From Candidatus Sumerlaeota bacterium (GTDB lineage Bacteria > Sumerlaeota > Sumerlaeia > JADFCT01): a stretch of DNA of 34,087 nucleotides. The stretch is from positions 1 through 34,087 of the forward strand of contig JAPLSP010000034.1 of NCBI GenBank assembly GCA_026398575.1. The letters are read 5' to 3'. This document shows, one piece after another, positions 9,741 to 17,617 of the stretch (positions are counted from its first letter, which is position 1; the number at the start of each line of letters is the position of its first letter). The translations under genes were made by a program, and so were the position numbers. The notes under the pieces were generated by a model. The model made no database searches. It was not told the origin of the DNA and saw only the letters and a program-made list of their open reading frames with translations.

Positions 9741-10604
9741 ATGAACCGAGGTGAATTTGAGCAATTGCGCGCTTTGCCTGGTAAGCGGGTAACCGCAGAT
9801 ATCCAGTTCAAATCAAATTCTATGATGATTAATTGCGATCAGTTGAGGCGCTTTGTAGAGGGCTTTGCGCTAGTAAAACAATGCGACGTAATAAGAAATG
9901 GAATGTTGCGCTTCGCAACGCCTTTCCAATATGCCGATGGCTCTCACATTGACTTATTTGTTGCTCCATCAGATTCCCAGAAAATTACCCTGACAGATTT
10001 GGGTCAAACAATCGCCTACTTACTAGATATGCGGGTGAAACCATGGACCACCAAACGCAGAAAGCAAGCTGTCAATGATATCTGCCAAGCGCTGGAAGTT
10101 CAGCAAAATGGCGGCCAGTTTCAAATCGAGGTTTCATGTGATGCGCCACAAACCTTTCAATCGGCAGTTGTTCAGTTGTCTCAGGCATGTCTGAGAATAT
10201 CAGATTTGGCCATGACACAGCGTTTTCGTGCTGGCGCCGATTTCAAGGATGAGCTTGAGGAATTCGTGGCGGGCATGGATATACCATACGAGCGCCCATA
10301 TCAGCTGCAAGGCCGTCTAGGTAAGCCGGTGGAAGTTGACTTTCACATTCAGGGGCGCAAAACATCATCGCTTCTGATGACGATATCCACTGCTAGCACG
10401 CCAAGTGCCCATAACCTATGCATAGAAATTTTCCGGCGATGGTACGATTTATCTAACTACCTCGAGCAATACCAATTTGTGACCTCCTTTGACACGTCCC
10501 ATGATGTATTCCGGCCCGAGGATTTGAATCGCATCCGGGATTTTTCCAACGTATTCGGCTATCCAGATGAAAACGAAGCCTTGCATGAATTGCTCGCCGC
10601 ATAA
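9741..10604 (+). CDS. DUF1828/DUF1829-like protein
   Basis: The 287-residue cytoplasmic protein has the pattern of DUF1828 in its first half. A short strand pair around DGSHIDLFVAPSDSQ (66-80) is followed by LTDLGQTIAYLLDM (84-97). Its second half (about 160-280, with KDELEEFVAG and KPVEVDFHIQG) resembles DUF1829. Function is unknown; these domains are common in prophages and accessory regions. The start at 9741 has GGAAGAG upstream. The codon use is more A/T-rich than in the flanking genes. With its position between fcl and an ABC gene, this suggests acquisition by transfer. The assignment rests on motif memory only. Confidence 0.7.
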   Translation: MNRGEFEQLRALPGKRVTADIQFKSNSMMINCDQLRRFVEGFALVKQCDVIRNGMLRFATPFQYADGSHIDLFVAPSDSQKITLTDLGQTIAYLLDMRVKPWTTKRRKQAVNDICQALEVQQNGGQFQIEVSCDAPQTFQSAVVQLSQACLRISDLAMTQRFRAGADFKDELEEFVAGMDIPYERPYQLQGRLGKPVEVDFHIQGRKTSSLLMTISTASTPSAHNLCIEIFRRWYDLSNYLEQYQFVTSFDTSHDVFRPEDLNRIRDFSNVFGYPDENEALHELLAA

Positions 10605-10637
10605 ACGGTTGTCACTGCCACGAAAGCAATTAAAATT

Positions 10638-11633
10638 ATGTCTGATCCACTTGGCCAAAGCTTCATTAAGCCTGTTTCACGTTCCAATAACGACATCATC
10701 TTCTTTGACGGGTTGACCAAGCGTTATGGCAATCTCAAAGCGGTGGACGGGCTGACGTTCGGCGTGCCGAAAGGTTCGCTCTTCGGCTTCCTCGGCGCCA
10801 ACGGCGCGGGCAAGAGCACCACGTTGAAAATGCTGCTGGGCTTGATCCGGCCAAATGCGGGAACGTTTTATCTTTTCGGTGAAAAAGGACTGGGACGCCC
10901 GCGCCTGCGGAAAGACCTGGGCGCCTTGATCGAATATCCGGCGTTTTACGATCACCTGTCGGGACGCGCCAATCTCGAAATATTCGCGCGGATGGGCGGA
11001 TGTTGCGATCGCGCGCAGATTGACGAGCTGCTCGATGCGGTCGGGCTGGCCCAGGCGGCGCGCAAAAAAACCGGCGCCTATTCGCAAGGCATGCGCCAGC
11101 GCCTCGGCGTGGCGCAGGCGATGCTGGGTTCGCCGCGGCTGCTGGTGCTCGACGAGCCGACCAACGGCCTCGATCCGGAAGGCAGCCGCGAAATCTGGAC
11201 GCTCCTGCGCCGGCAGGTTTCCGAGCGCGGCGTCACGATCCTCATCTCCAGCCATCTGCTGCACGAAGTCGAGGAAGGCTGCGACCAGCTGGCGATCATT
11301 GACCGCGGGAAACTGGTCCGTTACGACACGGTCTCGAACCTGCTTCGCGGCGGCGCGGCGCGCGTGGCCGTCGAGTTTGTGGACGCCAAGACCGCGCGCC
11401 GCGCGCGCGAATGCATCCCGCGCTGGCAGGGCGTGGCGCTCGACAAAGACGCGCTGGCCGACGCCGCGCAAACCAAAGTCGTCGTGCTCCTGTCGGACAT
11501 GACCGCCGCCGCCTTCAACCAGCGCCTGACGCAGGAGGGCCTTGCCTTCCACTTTATCCAGCCCGCCGACCGCACGCTCAAAGACTACTTCCTCGCCATC
11601 CGCGACAAGGCCGGGCGGGAAACGCCGCGATAA
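10638..11633 (+). CDS. ABC transporter ATP-binding protein, permease absent
   Basis: The 331-residue ABC-2-type ATPase has Walker A GANGAGKST (53-61), signature YSQGMRQRL (148-156), Walker B LLVLDEPTNGLDP (168-180) and an H-loop at ISSHLLHE (203-210). A C-terminal accessory part of about 100 residues follows. It would energise export of a drug, lipid or glycan with a separate membrane protein. The membrane partner normally lies directly downstream, but here the gene is followed by two repeats and a glycosyltransferase. The start lacks a clear ribosome-binding site. Its stop codon coincides with the first base of a repeated motif at 11631. Confidence 0.88.
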   Translation: MSDPLGQSFIKPVSRSNNDIIFFDGLTKRYGNLKAVDGLTFGVPKGSLFGFLGANGAGKSTTLKMLLGLIRPNAGTFYLFGEKGLGRPRLRKDLGALIEYPAFYDHLSGRANLEIFARMGGCCDRAQIDELLDAVGLAQAARKKTGAYSQGMRQRLGVAQAMLGSPRLLVLDEPTNGLDPEGSREIWTLLRRQVSERGVTILISSHLLHEVEEGCDQLAIIDRGKLVRYDTVSNLLRGGAARVAVEFVDAKTARRARECIPRWQGVALDKDALADAAQTKVVVLLSDMTAAAFNQRLTQEGLAFHFIQPADRTLKDYFLAIRDKAGRETPR

Positions 11634-11674
11634 GTACTCATATTCGAAATTGCGATCACATAGATTTATGGCAG
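11631..11674. repeat. 44-bp dispersed repeat, copy 1
   Basis: The sequence starting TAAGTACTCATATTCG and ending ATTTATGGC recurs at 21563-21606 with about five mismatches. The first three bases are the stop codon of the preceding ABC gene. No protein-coding content is apparent. Confidence 0.75.
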
Positions 11675-11710
11675 ATTTTTATGCTGGAGGAGTTGATTCG
11701 TGCGGATTGG

Positions 11711-11823
11711 AGCGGCGCCAGCTATTGGATTAAGGTGTCTTGCCGCCTTCTTTTTAGCGCCAAGGCCATTGAATCGCCAAAAATAAGGCGGCAAGCCACC
11801 TTACTCCAAATGCTGGCGCCGTT
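11711..11823. repeat. Inverted repeat with ~49-bp arms
   Basis: The left arm (11711-11759) and right arm (about 11775-11823) are inverted copies with about seven mismatches, sharing CTTGCCGCCTT and GGCGCCAGC. The loop is about 15 bases. The element ends just before the glycosyltransferase start. It has the look of a small non-autonomous palindromic element. Confidence 0.8.
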
Positions 11824-11840
11824 CGGCGACAGGATCTCAA

Positions 11841-13547
11841 ATGAGAAAGCCTAAAAGCGCGCAAAAAAAATCGCCCCAGGAATCGTCCTCCATCATCGCC
11901 GCGGGCGGACCGCTCTCCGGGATGCGGATTTGCGTCTTGCGGCACGGCAGGCTGACGCTGGTGGACGATCTGGGCGCCGGCTTTGAGGCGCTCGGATGCC
12001 AGACGCGGATTTTCGAAGTTACGTTGTCGCCCAAGCCGGCGGGCAAGGCGGGCGTTCATGCCGAGCAGGGCGTCAACGGCCATGCCCCGTTTGGCGCTTA
12101 CCTCTTCCGCGAAATTGACCGGTTCGATCCGCACCTGATCCTGTGCGCGAACGGCTACGGATACGGCGAATATCTGGTGGCGCCGCTGATCGCGGAACTC
12201 AAGGATATTCCCCTGGTCAATTGGTTTGTGGATGATCCGGAGGTGATGCCGGCCTCTTATCGGATATCCGACGCGCGCTATACGGCCAACGCCGTCTTTG
12301 ACCGGTGGTATGCCGAGCGCCAGAAATCGCTCGGATTCGCGAAGACGTTTTATCTGCCGCTGGCCACCGCTCCCGAACGTTTTCTGGCGGCGAACGGAAA
12401 GCCCTGGACGGCGCCGGCGCCGGTGGTGTTCGTGGGGAGCGCGGGACTGGAAATCCTCGACCGGTCTTTCTCGCAGCTCATGCAGCATATTGACGCTGAT
12501 CCGGAGGCCACACGCGCCGCGGTCTTCGCGCAGGTGGAAGCGGGCGCGCGCTGGATCGAGGAGCATTCCGCCGAAACCGCCGCCGATTATCTGGAACAGT
12601 TTGCCGCGAGCGCGCCCGGTAATGAATTTTTCGTTCATCCCTGGTTCAAGAACACGATCGCCGGCATGATTGAATTCATGGCGTCGTTCTGGATGCGCAA
12701 GCGCATTCTGAGCGGGATCGCCGCCGCGCCCTGCGCCGTGGTCGGCGGGGACTGGCAGGATCATCTTCCGGACGCGATTCTGCATCCGTCGGTTCCTTAT
12801 CAGCAGATTGGCGCAGTCTATCGCGGCGCGCCGATCAATCTCAACATCTCGCGTTACCAGCTCAAAACCGCCGTCAATCAGCGCGTCTTCGACGTTCCCG
12901 TGGCGGGCGGATTCCTGCTGACGGACTATCGCCCCTGCCTGGAGGAGATGTTCGAGATCGGGCGCGAAATCGCCTGTTATCGCGATCCGGACGAGATGAA
13001 TGCGAAGATTCGCCATTACCTCGATCATCCCGAGGAGCGGGTGGCCATCATCCAGGCCGGACGCGCGCGAGTTATGCGCGAACACACATTCGAGCAGCGC
13101 GCCACGCAGACGCTCGACGCCCTGAAAGCCCTCGGAATGGAGAAAGGCGCCTGCGGTCCGGGACGCCTGACGCAGCGCCCGTTGCCTGAAAGCCATTGGA
13201 TTCGGGCGGCGGTCCTGGCGGAGGATCTGCGACGGAACTACGGTTCTGCGGCGGCTGAACGAATCCTGTCGCTGATATCGGGATGGGGCGGACCGGCCTT
13301 CGAGTACAGCAATCTGGCCGCGCAGTTGATCAACGGCGGATGGTCGCAAGCGGCGCTGAATGTTTTGGATAAGGCCTTGCGCGCGCGTCCGAACGCGGGA
13401 GTCTGCGTCTCGGCGGGGATGCTTGCGCTGCAGGAAGGCCAGTCGCAGCGCGCCGCCGATTACGCGCGCCGCGCCCTGGAGCTCAAGCCGGGCGATCCGG
13501 AGGCGAGCGGTCTGCTTGAGCAATGTAAAATGAAAAATGAGAAATGA
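11841..13547 (+). CDS. CgeB-family glycosyltransferase with C-terminal TPRs
   Basis: The 568-residue cytoplasmic protein begins with a GT-B-like N-terminal domain (MRICVLRHGRLT from about 28; DPHLILCANGYG). The CgeB/YkvP-like glycosyltransferase group-1 domain follows (about 270-430), with NISRYQLKTAVNQRVFDVP, GGFLLTDY, CYRDPDEMNAKI and HPEERVAIIQAGRARVMREHT. Two or more TPR-like helices (about 485-560) end the protein. It probably transfers sugars to a surface glycan or protein. The last eight residues (QCKMKNEK) and the stop codon come from an intergenic repeat, so the original C-terminus may have been slightly different. It lies in the gmd/fcl/ABC region. Confidence 0.85.
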   Translation: MRKPKSAQKKSPQESSSIIAAGGPLSGMRICVLRHGRLTLVDDLGAGFEALGCQTRIFEVTLSPKPAGKAGVHAEQGVNGHAPFGAYLFREIDRFDPHLILCANGYGYGEYLVAPLIAELKDIPLVNWFVDDPEVMPASYRISDARYTANAVFDRWYAERQKSLGFAKTFYLPLATAPERFLAANGKPWTAPAPVVFVGSAGLEILDRSFSQLMQHIDADPEATRAAVFAQVEAGARWIEEHSAETAADYLEQFAASAPGNEFFVHPWFKNTIAGMIEFMASFWMRKRILSGIAAAPCAVVGGDWQDHLPDAILHPSVPYQQIGAVYRGAPINLNISRYQLKTAVNQRVFDVPVAGGFLLTDYRPCLEEMFEIGREIACYRDPDEMNAKIRHYLDHPEERVAIIQAGRARVMREHTFEQRATQTLDALKALGMEKGACGPGRLTQRPLPESHWIRAAVLAEDLRRNYGSAAAERILSLISGWGGPAFEYSNLAAQLINGGWSQAALNVLDKALRARPNAGVCVSAGMLALQEGQSQRAADYARRALELKPGDPEASGLLEQCKMKNEK

Positions 13548-13564
13548 GAAATAGAAAATGAAAG
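13522..13564. repeat. A/T-rich repeat arm overlapping a gene end
   Basis: The block AATGTAAAATGAAAAATGAG and its continuation match one arm of the inverted repeat at 4132-4270. Its first part encodes the last residues and stop codon of the glycosyltransferase gene. No second arm was found nearby. Confidence 0.75.
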
Positions 13565-13672
13565 GCTGTTCGCTATCGGCATAAGAAATACGAAAATAGA
13601 TAAGATATTTTTAGCTATAGTCATATAGAGAAGACAAAGACGAGAAGCTGCGCGATAAAGAGAGTGGAGCAA

Positions 13673-14149
13673 ATGGAGAGCATCATCAGTTTTGGCATCA
13701 ATGAATCGCGCTGGCTGGGGGAGGGGTGGCATGAGCGCGAAATATGGGGCGGCGTGCATTCGCCATCCGATGCCTCGCGCCCACCGTCTGATTCATCGCC
13801 CGCCAATTTGGAGGCAAAGCTGGTTTATCGCTACACCTCCGGGCGGGCGCAGATTCGGTTGGAGCCGTCGTGGGCGGGAGGACGGATCGCCATTCTGTTG
13901 GCGGCCACAGCCACGCAATTGGCGGGTCCGATGACGCTCAATCTATGCGCGGAGGGGCGCGAATTGGCGGTCCTAAAATTGAGTGATGATCGTTGGCGCT
14001 TGATCGAGGCCGCGCTGCCGGAGAAGATCGCTCCCGACAGCATGGCCGAATTCACAGTGGCGCCGGTGTTTACGCCGGGCAAAGTTTTGCGAAACGGCGA
14101 CTTTCGCGCGCTGGGCGTGCGCGTTGCGGCCATAAAGATCGAATCATGA
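13673..14149 (+). CDS. Small beta-sandwich protein of a surface-glycan region
   Basis: The 158-residue product has no recognised name. Its start, with GWHEREIWGG, then alternating hydrophobic strands (AQIRLEPSWAGGRIAILLAA), a proline-bounded turn and a last strand (VRVAAIKIE), resembles beta-sandwich domains found fused or adjacent to ABC ATPases and glycosyltransferases of O-antigen-type clusters. A carbohydrate-recognition role is inference. The ATG at 13673 has GGAG just upstream; a GTG at 13664 is also possible. Its stop overlaps the start of the following ABC ATPase (ATGA), which implies translational coupling and a shared job, perhaps as the detached substrate-recognition domain of that transporter. 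Confidence 0.6.
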   Translation: MESIISFGINESRWLGEGWHEREIWGGVHSPSDASRPPSDSSPANLEAKLVYRYTSGRAQIRLEPSWAGGRIAILLAATATQLAGPMTLNLCAEGRELAVLKLSDDRWRLIEAALPEKIAPDSMAEFTVAPVFTPGKVLRNGDFRALGVRVAAIKIES

Positions 14150-14874
14150 TAAAAATCGAAAATCTTTCCAAGCGTTACGATGTCAAGTGGGCCGTGCAGG
14201 GATTGAACCTCGAGGTCCACGCCGGCGAGCTCTTCTGCTTTCTCGGCCCCAACGGCGCGGGAAAAACCACAACGATCAAAATGCTGACCGGCTTGCTCAG
14301 GCCCACAACGGGCCGCGCGCTGATCGGCGGATACGACATCCAAGCTCATCCCGTCGAGGCCAAACGCCTGATTGGCTACGTTCCCGATCACCCATACGTT
14401 TATGAAAAACTGACGGGACGCGATTTCTATCACTTTGTGGGCGACATGTTCCAGATCCCGCGCGAACGGCAGGACAGCCGCATGGCCGCGCTGTTCGAGA
14501 TGCTCCTGCTGACCGAATCCATTGACGACTATATCGAAAACTATTCGCACGGCATGAGGCAGAAGCTGGTCATTTCCGTCGCCTTGATGCGCGAGCCGAT
14601 GGCGGTGATCATTGATGAGCCGATGGTCGGCCTTGACCCGCGCAGCGCTCATATCGCCAAGCGATTGTTCAAGCAGCAGACCCAGCGCGGCGCCTGCGTG
14701 TTTCTCTCGACGCATACCCTCTCCGTGGCCGAGGAGCTAGCCGACCGCATCGGCATCATCAATCGCGGGGAGTTGATCTTCCTGGGAACCGTGGACCAGC
14801 TGCGCGAACGCACCCGCGCCAACGGCAATCTGGAGGAGCTGTTCCTCGCATTGACCACGAGTGAGGGAGAATAA
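14146..14874 (+). CDS. ABC transporter ATP-binding protein, coupled to beta-sandwich gene
   Basis: The 242-residue ATPase has Walker A GPNGAGKTT (34-42), signature YSHGMRQKL (133-141), Walker B AVIIDEPMVGLDP (153-165) and H-loop STHTL (188-192). It is of the ABC-2 export type and acts at the inner face of the membrane. The ATG overlaps the stop of the preceding gene by ATGA; a longer in-frame reading from 13993 merely overlaps that gene. A permease would be expected next, but 44 bases downstream begins an unrelated AAA ATPase/nuclease pair. The permease has therefore either been displaced or lies elsewhere. Confidence 0.9.
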   Translation: MIKIENLSKRYDVKWAVQGLNLEVHAGELFCFLGPNGAGKTTTIKMLTGLLRPTTGRALIGGYDIQAHPVEAKRLIGYVPDHPYVYEKLTGRDFYHFVGDMFQIPRERQDSRMAALFEMLLLTESIDDYIENYSHGMRQKLVISVALMREPMAVIIDEPMVGLDPRSAHIAKRLFKQQTQRGACVFLSTHTLSVAEELADRIGIINRGELIFLGTVDQLRERTRANGNLEELFLALTTSEGE

Positions 14875-14917
14875 TTTAGCTTGAGCGATATTGAGGCTTA
14901 AGGAAGGGAGAAATACA

Positions 14918-16165
14918 ATGTCTGAAAAAATCTCTATCCAGGATTTCGCTGGCATCAAGGATATATCCTTAGAAATAAAGCCCATTAATATTTTAATTGG
15001 CCCTCAAGCAATTGGCAAGAGCATTTGCGCGAAGCTATTGTTTTTCTTTAAAAGCCTTGCTTCAGAAATATGGAATATGATTGAGAACAATCTTGATGTT
15101 GAGGAATTTGAAGCATATTACCTCAATAGATTTCATGAATTCTTTCCTCCTCAAGCGCTTGGAGACCATAGTTTTAGGATTGATTATGAAATAGAGGCGC
15201 ATCATATCACCATTAGCAAAGGGAGGAACTCCAAGGGGAAAGAAAAGCTGATCTATTCGCCGTCTTTTCGTAGGAGTTTTGAGGACACTCTAAAAAGAAT
15301 AGAAGATATTCCCTTAGATAAATACATGTTGCGGGATATTACTGGAAAGCTTCATTTGAATGAATCAATTGCTCAAGGTATTGATAAGATCGCTGTATTC
15401 AAACAGAATTACATCCCAGCCGGACGTTCCTTTTTCACTAATCTGCAAAGTAGCATTTTTTCATTCTTATCCAGCAATAATGCCTTGGACCCTTTCCTGA
15501 GTCTTTTCGGCGTATTATATGGGACACTAAAAGATTTCCCGCTACTAAGGATCATTGACAATGAAATAGAAAAGAGCAAGTATTTGACGATACAGAATTC
15601 AATAGACAAAATCCTTTGCGGCAGATATTCTCATGAAAAGAAAGGTGACTATATATGGCTAAAAGATATGAGGAAGATTCCAGTGATGAATCTGTCATCC
15701 GGTCAACAGGAATTCCTGCCACTGGCATTAATACTTCGAGCAATCCCTTTCATTGGTCGAGAGATGGGAAACACAGTTTATATTGAGGAGCCGGAGGCGC
15801 ATCTTTTTCCTGATACTCAAAGAGAAATTATTGAGCTTCTATCTCGTGTTTATAATACATCAAGAATTCCTACCCAGATTATTGTTACTACGCATAGCCC
15901 ATATATTCTTACCGCCATTAATAACCTGCTCCAAGCTGGACATATTCGTAAGAGCACGAATAAAAAGCAGCAGGAAAGATTATATAAAGTTGTTTCCGCT
16001 GATCAAATATTGGACTCGGATGATCTATCAGTTTATTCGCTATCCCATACAGGATGCGTGTCTATCATGGATTCGAAGACAAATTTGATATCCACAAATG
16101 TCATTGATGAAGTTTCTGAAGGATTGGCCATACAGTTTGACAAATTGCTGAATATGGAGCAATGA
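14918..16165 (+). CDS. AAA ATPase (OLD/SMC-like), putative defence component
   Basis: The 415-residue protein is an ABC-head-type AAA ATPase. It has Walker A IGPQAIGKS (27-35), a conserved-looking YIPAGRSFF (about 165-173), signature LSSGQQE (259-265), Walker B VYIEEPEAHLFP (287-298) and the switch THSPYI (325-330). No TOPRIM nuclease domain follows, unlike OLD proteins. A small nuclease-like gene starts 3 bases after its stop, so it probably powers or senses for that partner, as PtuA does for PtuB in Septu. AAGGGAG precedes the ATG. It uses many more A/T-rich codons than the flanking ABC and sugar genes, which suggests horizontal acquisition. The defence role is inference from architecture. 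Confidence 0.8.
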   Translation: MSEKISIQDFAGIKDISLEIKPINILIGPQAIGKSICAKLLFFFKSLASEIWNMIENNLDVEEFEAYYLNRFHEFFPPQALGDHSFRIDYEIEAHHITISKGRNSKGKEKLIYSPSFRRSFEDTLKRIEDIPLDKYMLRDITGKLHLNESIAQGIDKIAVFKQNYIPAGRSFFTNLQSSIFSFLSSNNALDPFLSLFGVLYGTLKDFPLLRIIDNEIEKSKYLTIQNSIDKILCGRYSHEKKGDYIWLKDMRKIPVMNLSSGQQEFLPLALILRAIPFIGREMGNTVYIEEPEAHLFPDTQREIIELLSRVYNTSRIPTQIIVTTHSPYILTAINNLLQAGHIRKSTNKKQQERLYKVVSADQILDSDDLSVYSLSHTGCVSIMDSKTNLISTNVIDEVSEGLAIQFDKLLNMEQ

Positions 16166-16168
16166 CGT

Positions 16169-16579
16169 ATGGCCAACTTTGGCGAATGCGAAAAGACTCG
16201 CAGTGATCCCAGAATTGTGTTGCGCGAAAAGCGCAGTGAAATTTGTTTTCTCAATCCATTGCGCAAAGCGATTCGGGAAGTTCGGATTGATGGCTGTGTC
16301 ATCCGCGATGGACTGCGATGCGATTATCTTTTGATTGTTGGTTGCACGGAACACTACGTAGAATTAAAAGGATGTGATGTGGATCATGCCGTGAAGCAGA
16401 TAGAGACGACAATCAGAAAAGTTAGCGCCGATGCTAAAAGACTGGAGAAGCATTCATATATCGTCAGCAGCCGTTGTCCAGCCCTATCGCCACAGATTCA
16501 AGGATGGAAGATAAAGTTTAGGAAAGAATTCAATTCTTCGTTGCAGTTAAAGAATCGTTGTATGGAGCAGAATCTATAG
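16169..16579 (+). CDS. Small PD-(D/E)XK-like nuclease, partner of AAA ATPase
   Basis: The 136-residue product carries a plausible PD-(D/E)XK active site: D52 in CDYLLI, then E65 and K67 in HYVELKG, with Q77 in the following helix (AVKQIETTI). A strand-like YIVSSRCP comes afterwards. It is short, with just the nuclease core. The start is 3 bases after the AAA gene, so the two are one transcript and probably one complex. I do not recall a formal family name. Function as a DNA or RNA nuclease in phage defence is inference from the motif and partner. A/T-rich codon use matches its partner. Confidence 0.65.
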   Translation: MANFGECEKTRSDPRIVLREKRSEICFLNPLRKAIREVRIDGCVIRDGLRCDYLLIVGCTEHYVELKGCDVDHAVKQIETTIRKVSADAKRLEKHSYIVSSRCPALSPQIQGWKIKFRKEFNSSLQLKNRCMEQNL

Positions 16580-16636
16580 TCGGCGTCGTATTATTGGAAG
16601 TTCCTGAATGACAAATATATTTTAAGGAGATGTTTT

Positions 16637-17407
16637 ATGTCGAAACCTTGTCTGGGCGCGCAGCTGTACACCTTGCGGGAGTATTGCAAGACGCTTCCCG
16701 ACGTCATCACCACCTTCAAAAAGGTGTCGGACATCGGGTATAAGGCGGTGCAGATTTCCGGCTTCGGGCCGGTGGATCCGAAGGAGTTGGCCAAGGTCAT
16801 CGCGGACTCGGGGCTGATCGTGGCGGCCACGCACATGGGGTGGAACCGCTTCCTCAACGAACTGGACGCCGTGATCGCCGAGCACAAGATGTGGAAATGC
16901 CACCATACGGCCATCGGCGGGCTGCCGGGCGAATATGGAACTCTAGACGGCCTGAAGCGGTTTGCCGCTGAGGTTCCGCCAGTCGCGGCGCGCCTCGCGA
17001 AGGAAGGCATGACCTTCTCGTATCACAATCATCATCATGAATTCATCAAACACGGCGGCAAGACGTGGCTCGAAGCCGCGTTCGAGATGATCAGCGCCAA
17101 GGATATGTGCTTTGAGATTGATACGCATTGGGTTCAGCGCGGCGGCGGCGATCCGGCGGCGTGGGTCCGCAAATGCGCCGGGCGCATTCCTTTGCTGCAC
17201 CTCAAGGACATGGCAGTTTCCGACAAGCGCGAACCGCTCATGGCGCCGATCGGCGAGGGGAATCTGAACTGGGACGCCATCCTCGACGCGGCGCGCCAGA
17301 GCGGCGTGGAATGGTATCTGATCGAGCAGGACGATTGCTATGGCCGCGACCCGTTCGAGTGCCTGGGCAGCAGCTACCGGTTTTTACGAGGCAAAGGTCT
17401 CAGCTAA
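16637..17407 (+). CDS. Sugar phosphate isomerase/epimerase (xylose-isomerase-like TIM barrel)
   Basis: The 256-residue TIM barrel belongs to the AP-endonuclease-2/xylose-isomerase-like superfamily, cytoplasmic enzymes that isomerise or epimerise sugars or inositols. Likely metal ligands are visible: the histidines of YHNHHHEF (129-136), D162 in EIDTHW, H188 in LLHLKDM and E230 in LIEQDD. AAGGAG lies 9 bases before the ATG. It is followed by REP-like repeats and then the lyase gene. Its substrate is unknown, but the neighbours suggest catabolism of a sugar released from polysaccharide. Confidence 0.9.
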   Translation: MSKPCLGAQLYTLREYCKTLPDVITTFKKVSDIGYKAVQISGFGPVDPKELAKVIADSGLIVAATHMGWNRFLNELDAVIAEHKMWKCHHTAIGGLPGEYGTLDGLKRFAAEVPPVAARLAKEGMTFSYHNHHHEFIKHGGKTWLEAAFEMISAKDMCFEIDTHWVQRGGGDPAAWVRKCAGRIPLLHLKDMAVSDKREPLMAPIGEGNLNWDAILDAARQSGVEWYLIEQDDCYGRDPFECLGSSYRFLRGKGLS

Positions 17408-17427
17408 TCGAGACATCCATGTATTGT

Positions 17428-17585
17428 AGCCCCGGAGGGATGCTATGAAGCAAGCCCCGGAGGGGCGGCACGAAGGGCGAGTGCAGATCATAAAAAATGT
17501 GTACCGCCCCTCCGGGGCTCTCGATGAAATTGGAGCGTACCATGCGCTGACGCGCATGGCTACTACATGCCGCCCCTCCGGGGCT
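17428..17585. repeat. REP/BIME-like cluster with AGCCCCGGAGGGG units
   Basis: Four copies of a GC-rich unit lie in the gap: two forward (17428-17439 and 17453-17471) and two inverted (17504-17519 and 17569-17585). A separate 8-bp-stem hairpin (CCATGCGC with GCGCATGG, 17540-17559) lies between the last two. The paired opposite orientation is typical of REP/BIME elements mobilised by RAYT transposases, though none is present here. The last copy ends about 33 bases before the lyase start. Confidence 0.8.
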
Positions 17586-17617
17586 AATTGCAGATCGAGC
17601 GATTTGAGGCCATAGAA

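Noticed and set aside
11754..13523. Long minus-strand open frame opposite the glycosyltransferase
   Set aside because: The plus-strand frame has clear glycosyltransferase and TPR motifs; the other is a GC-rich antisense shadow.
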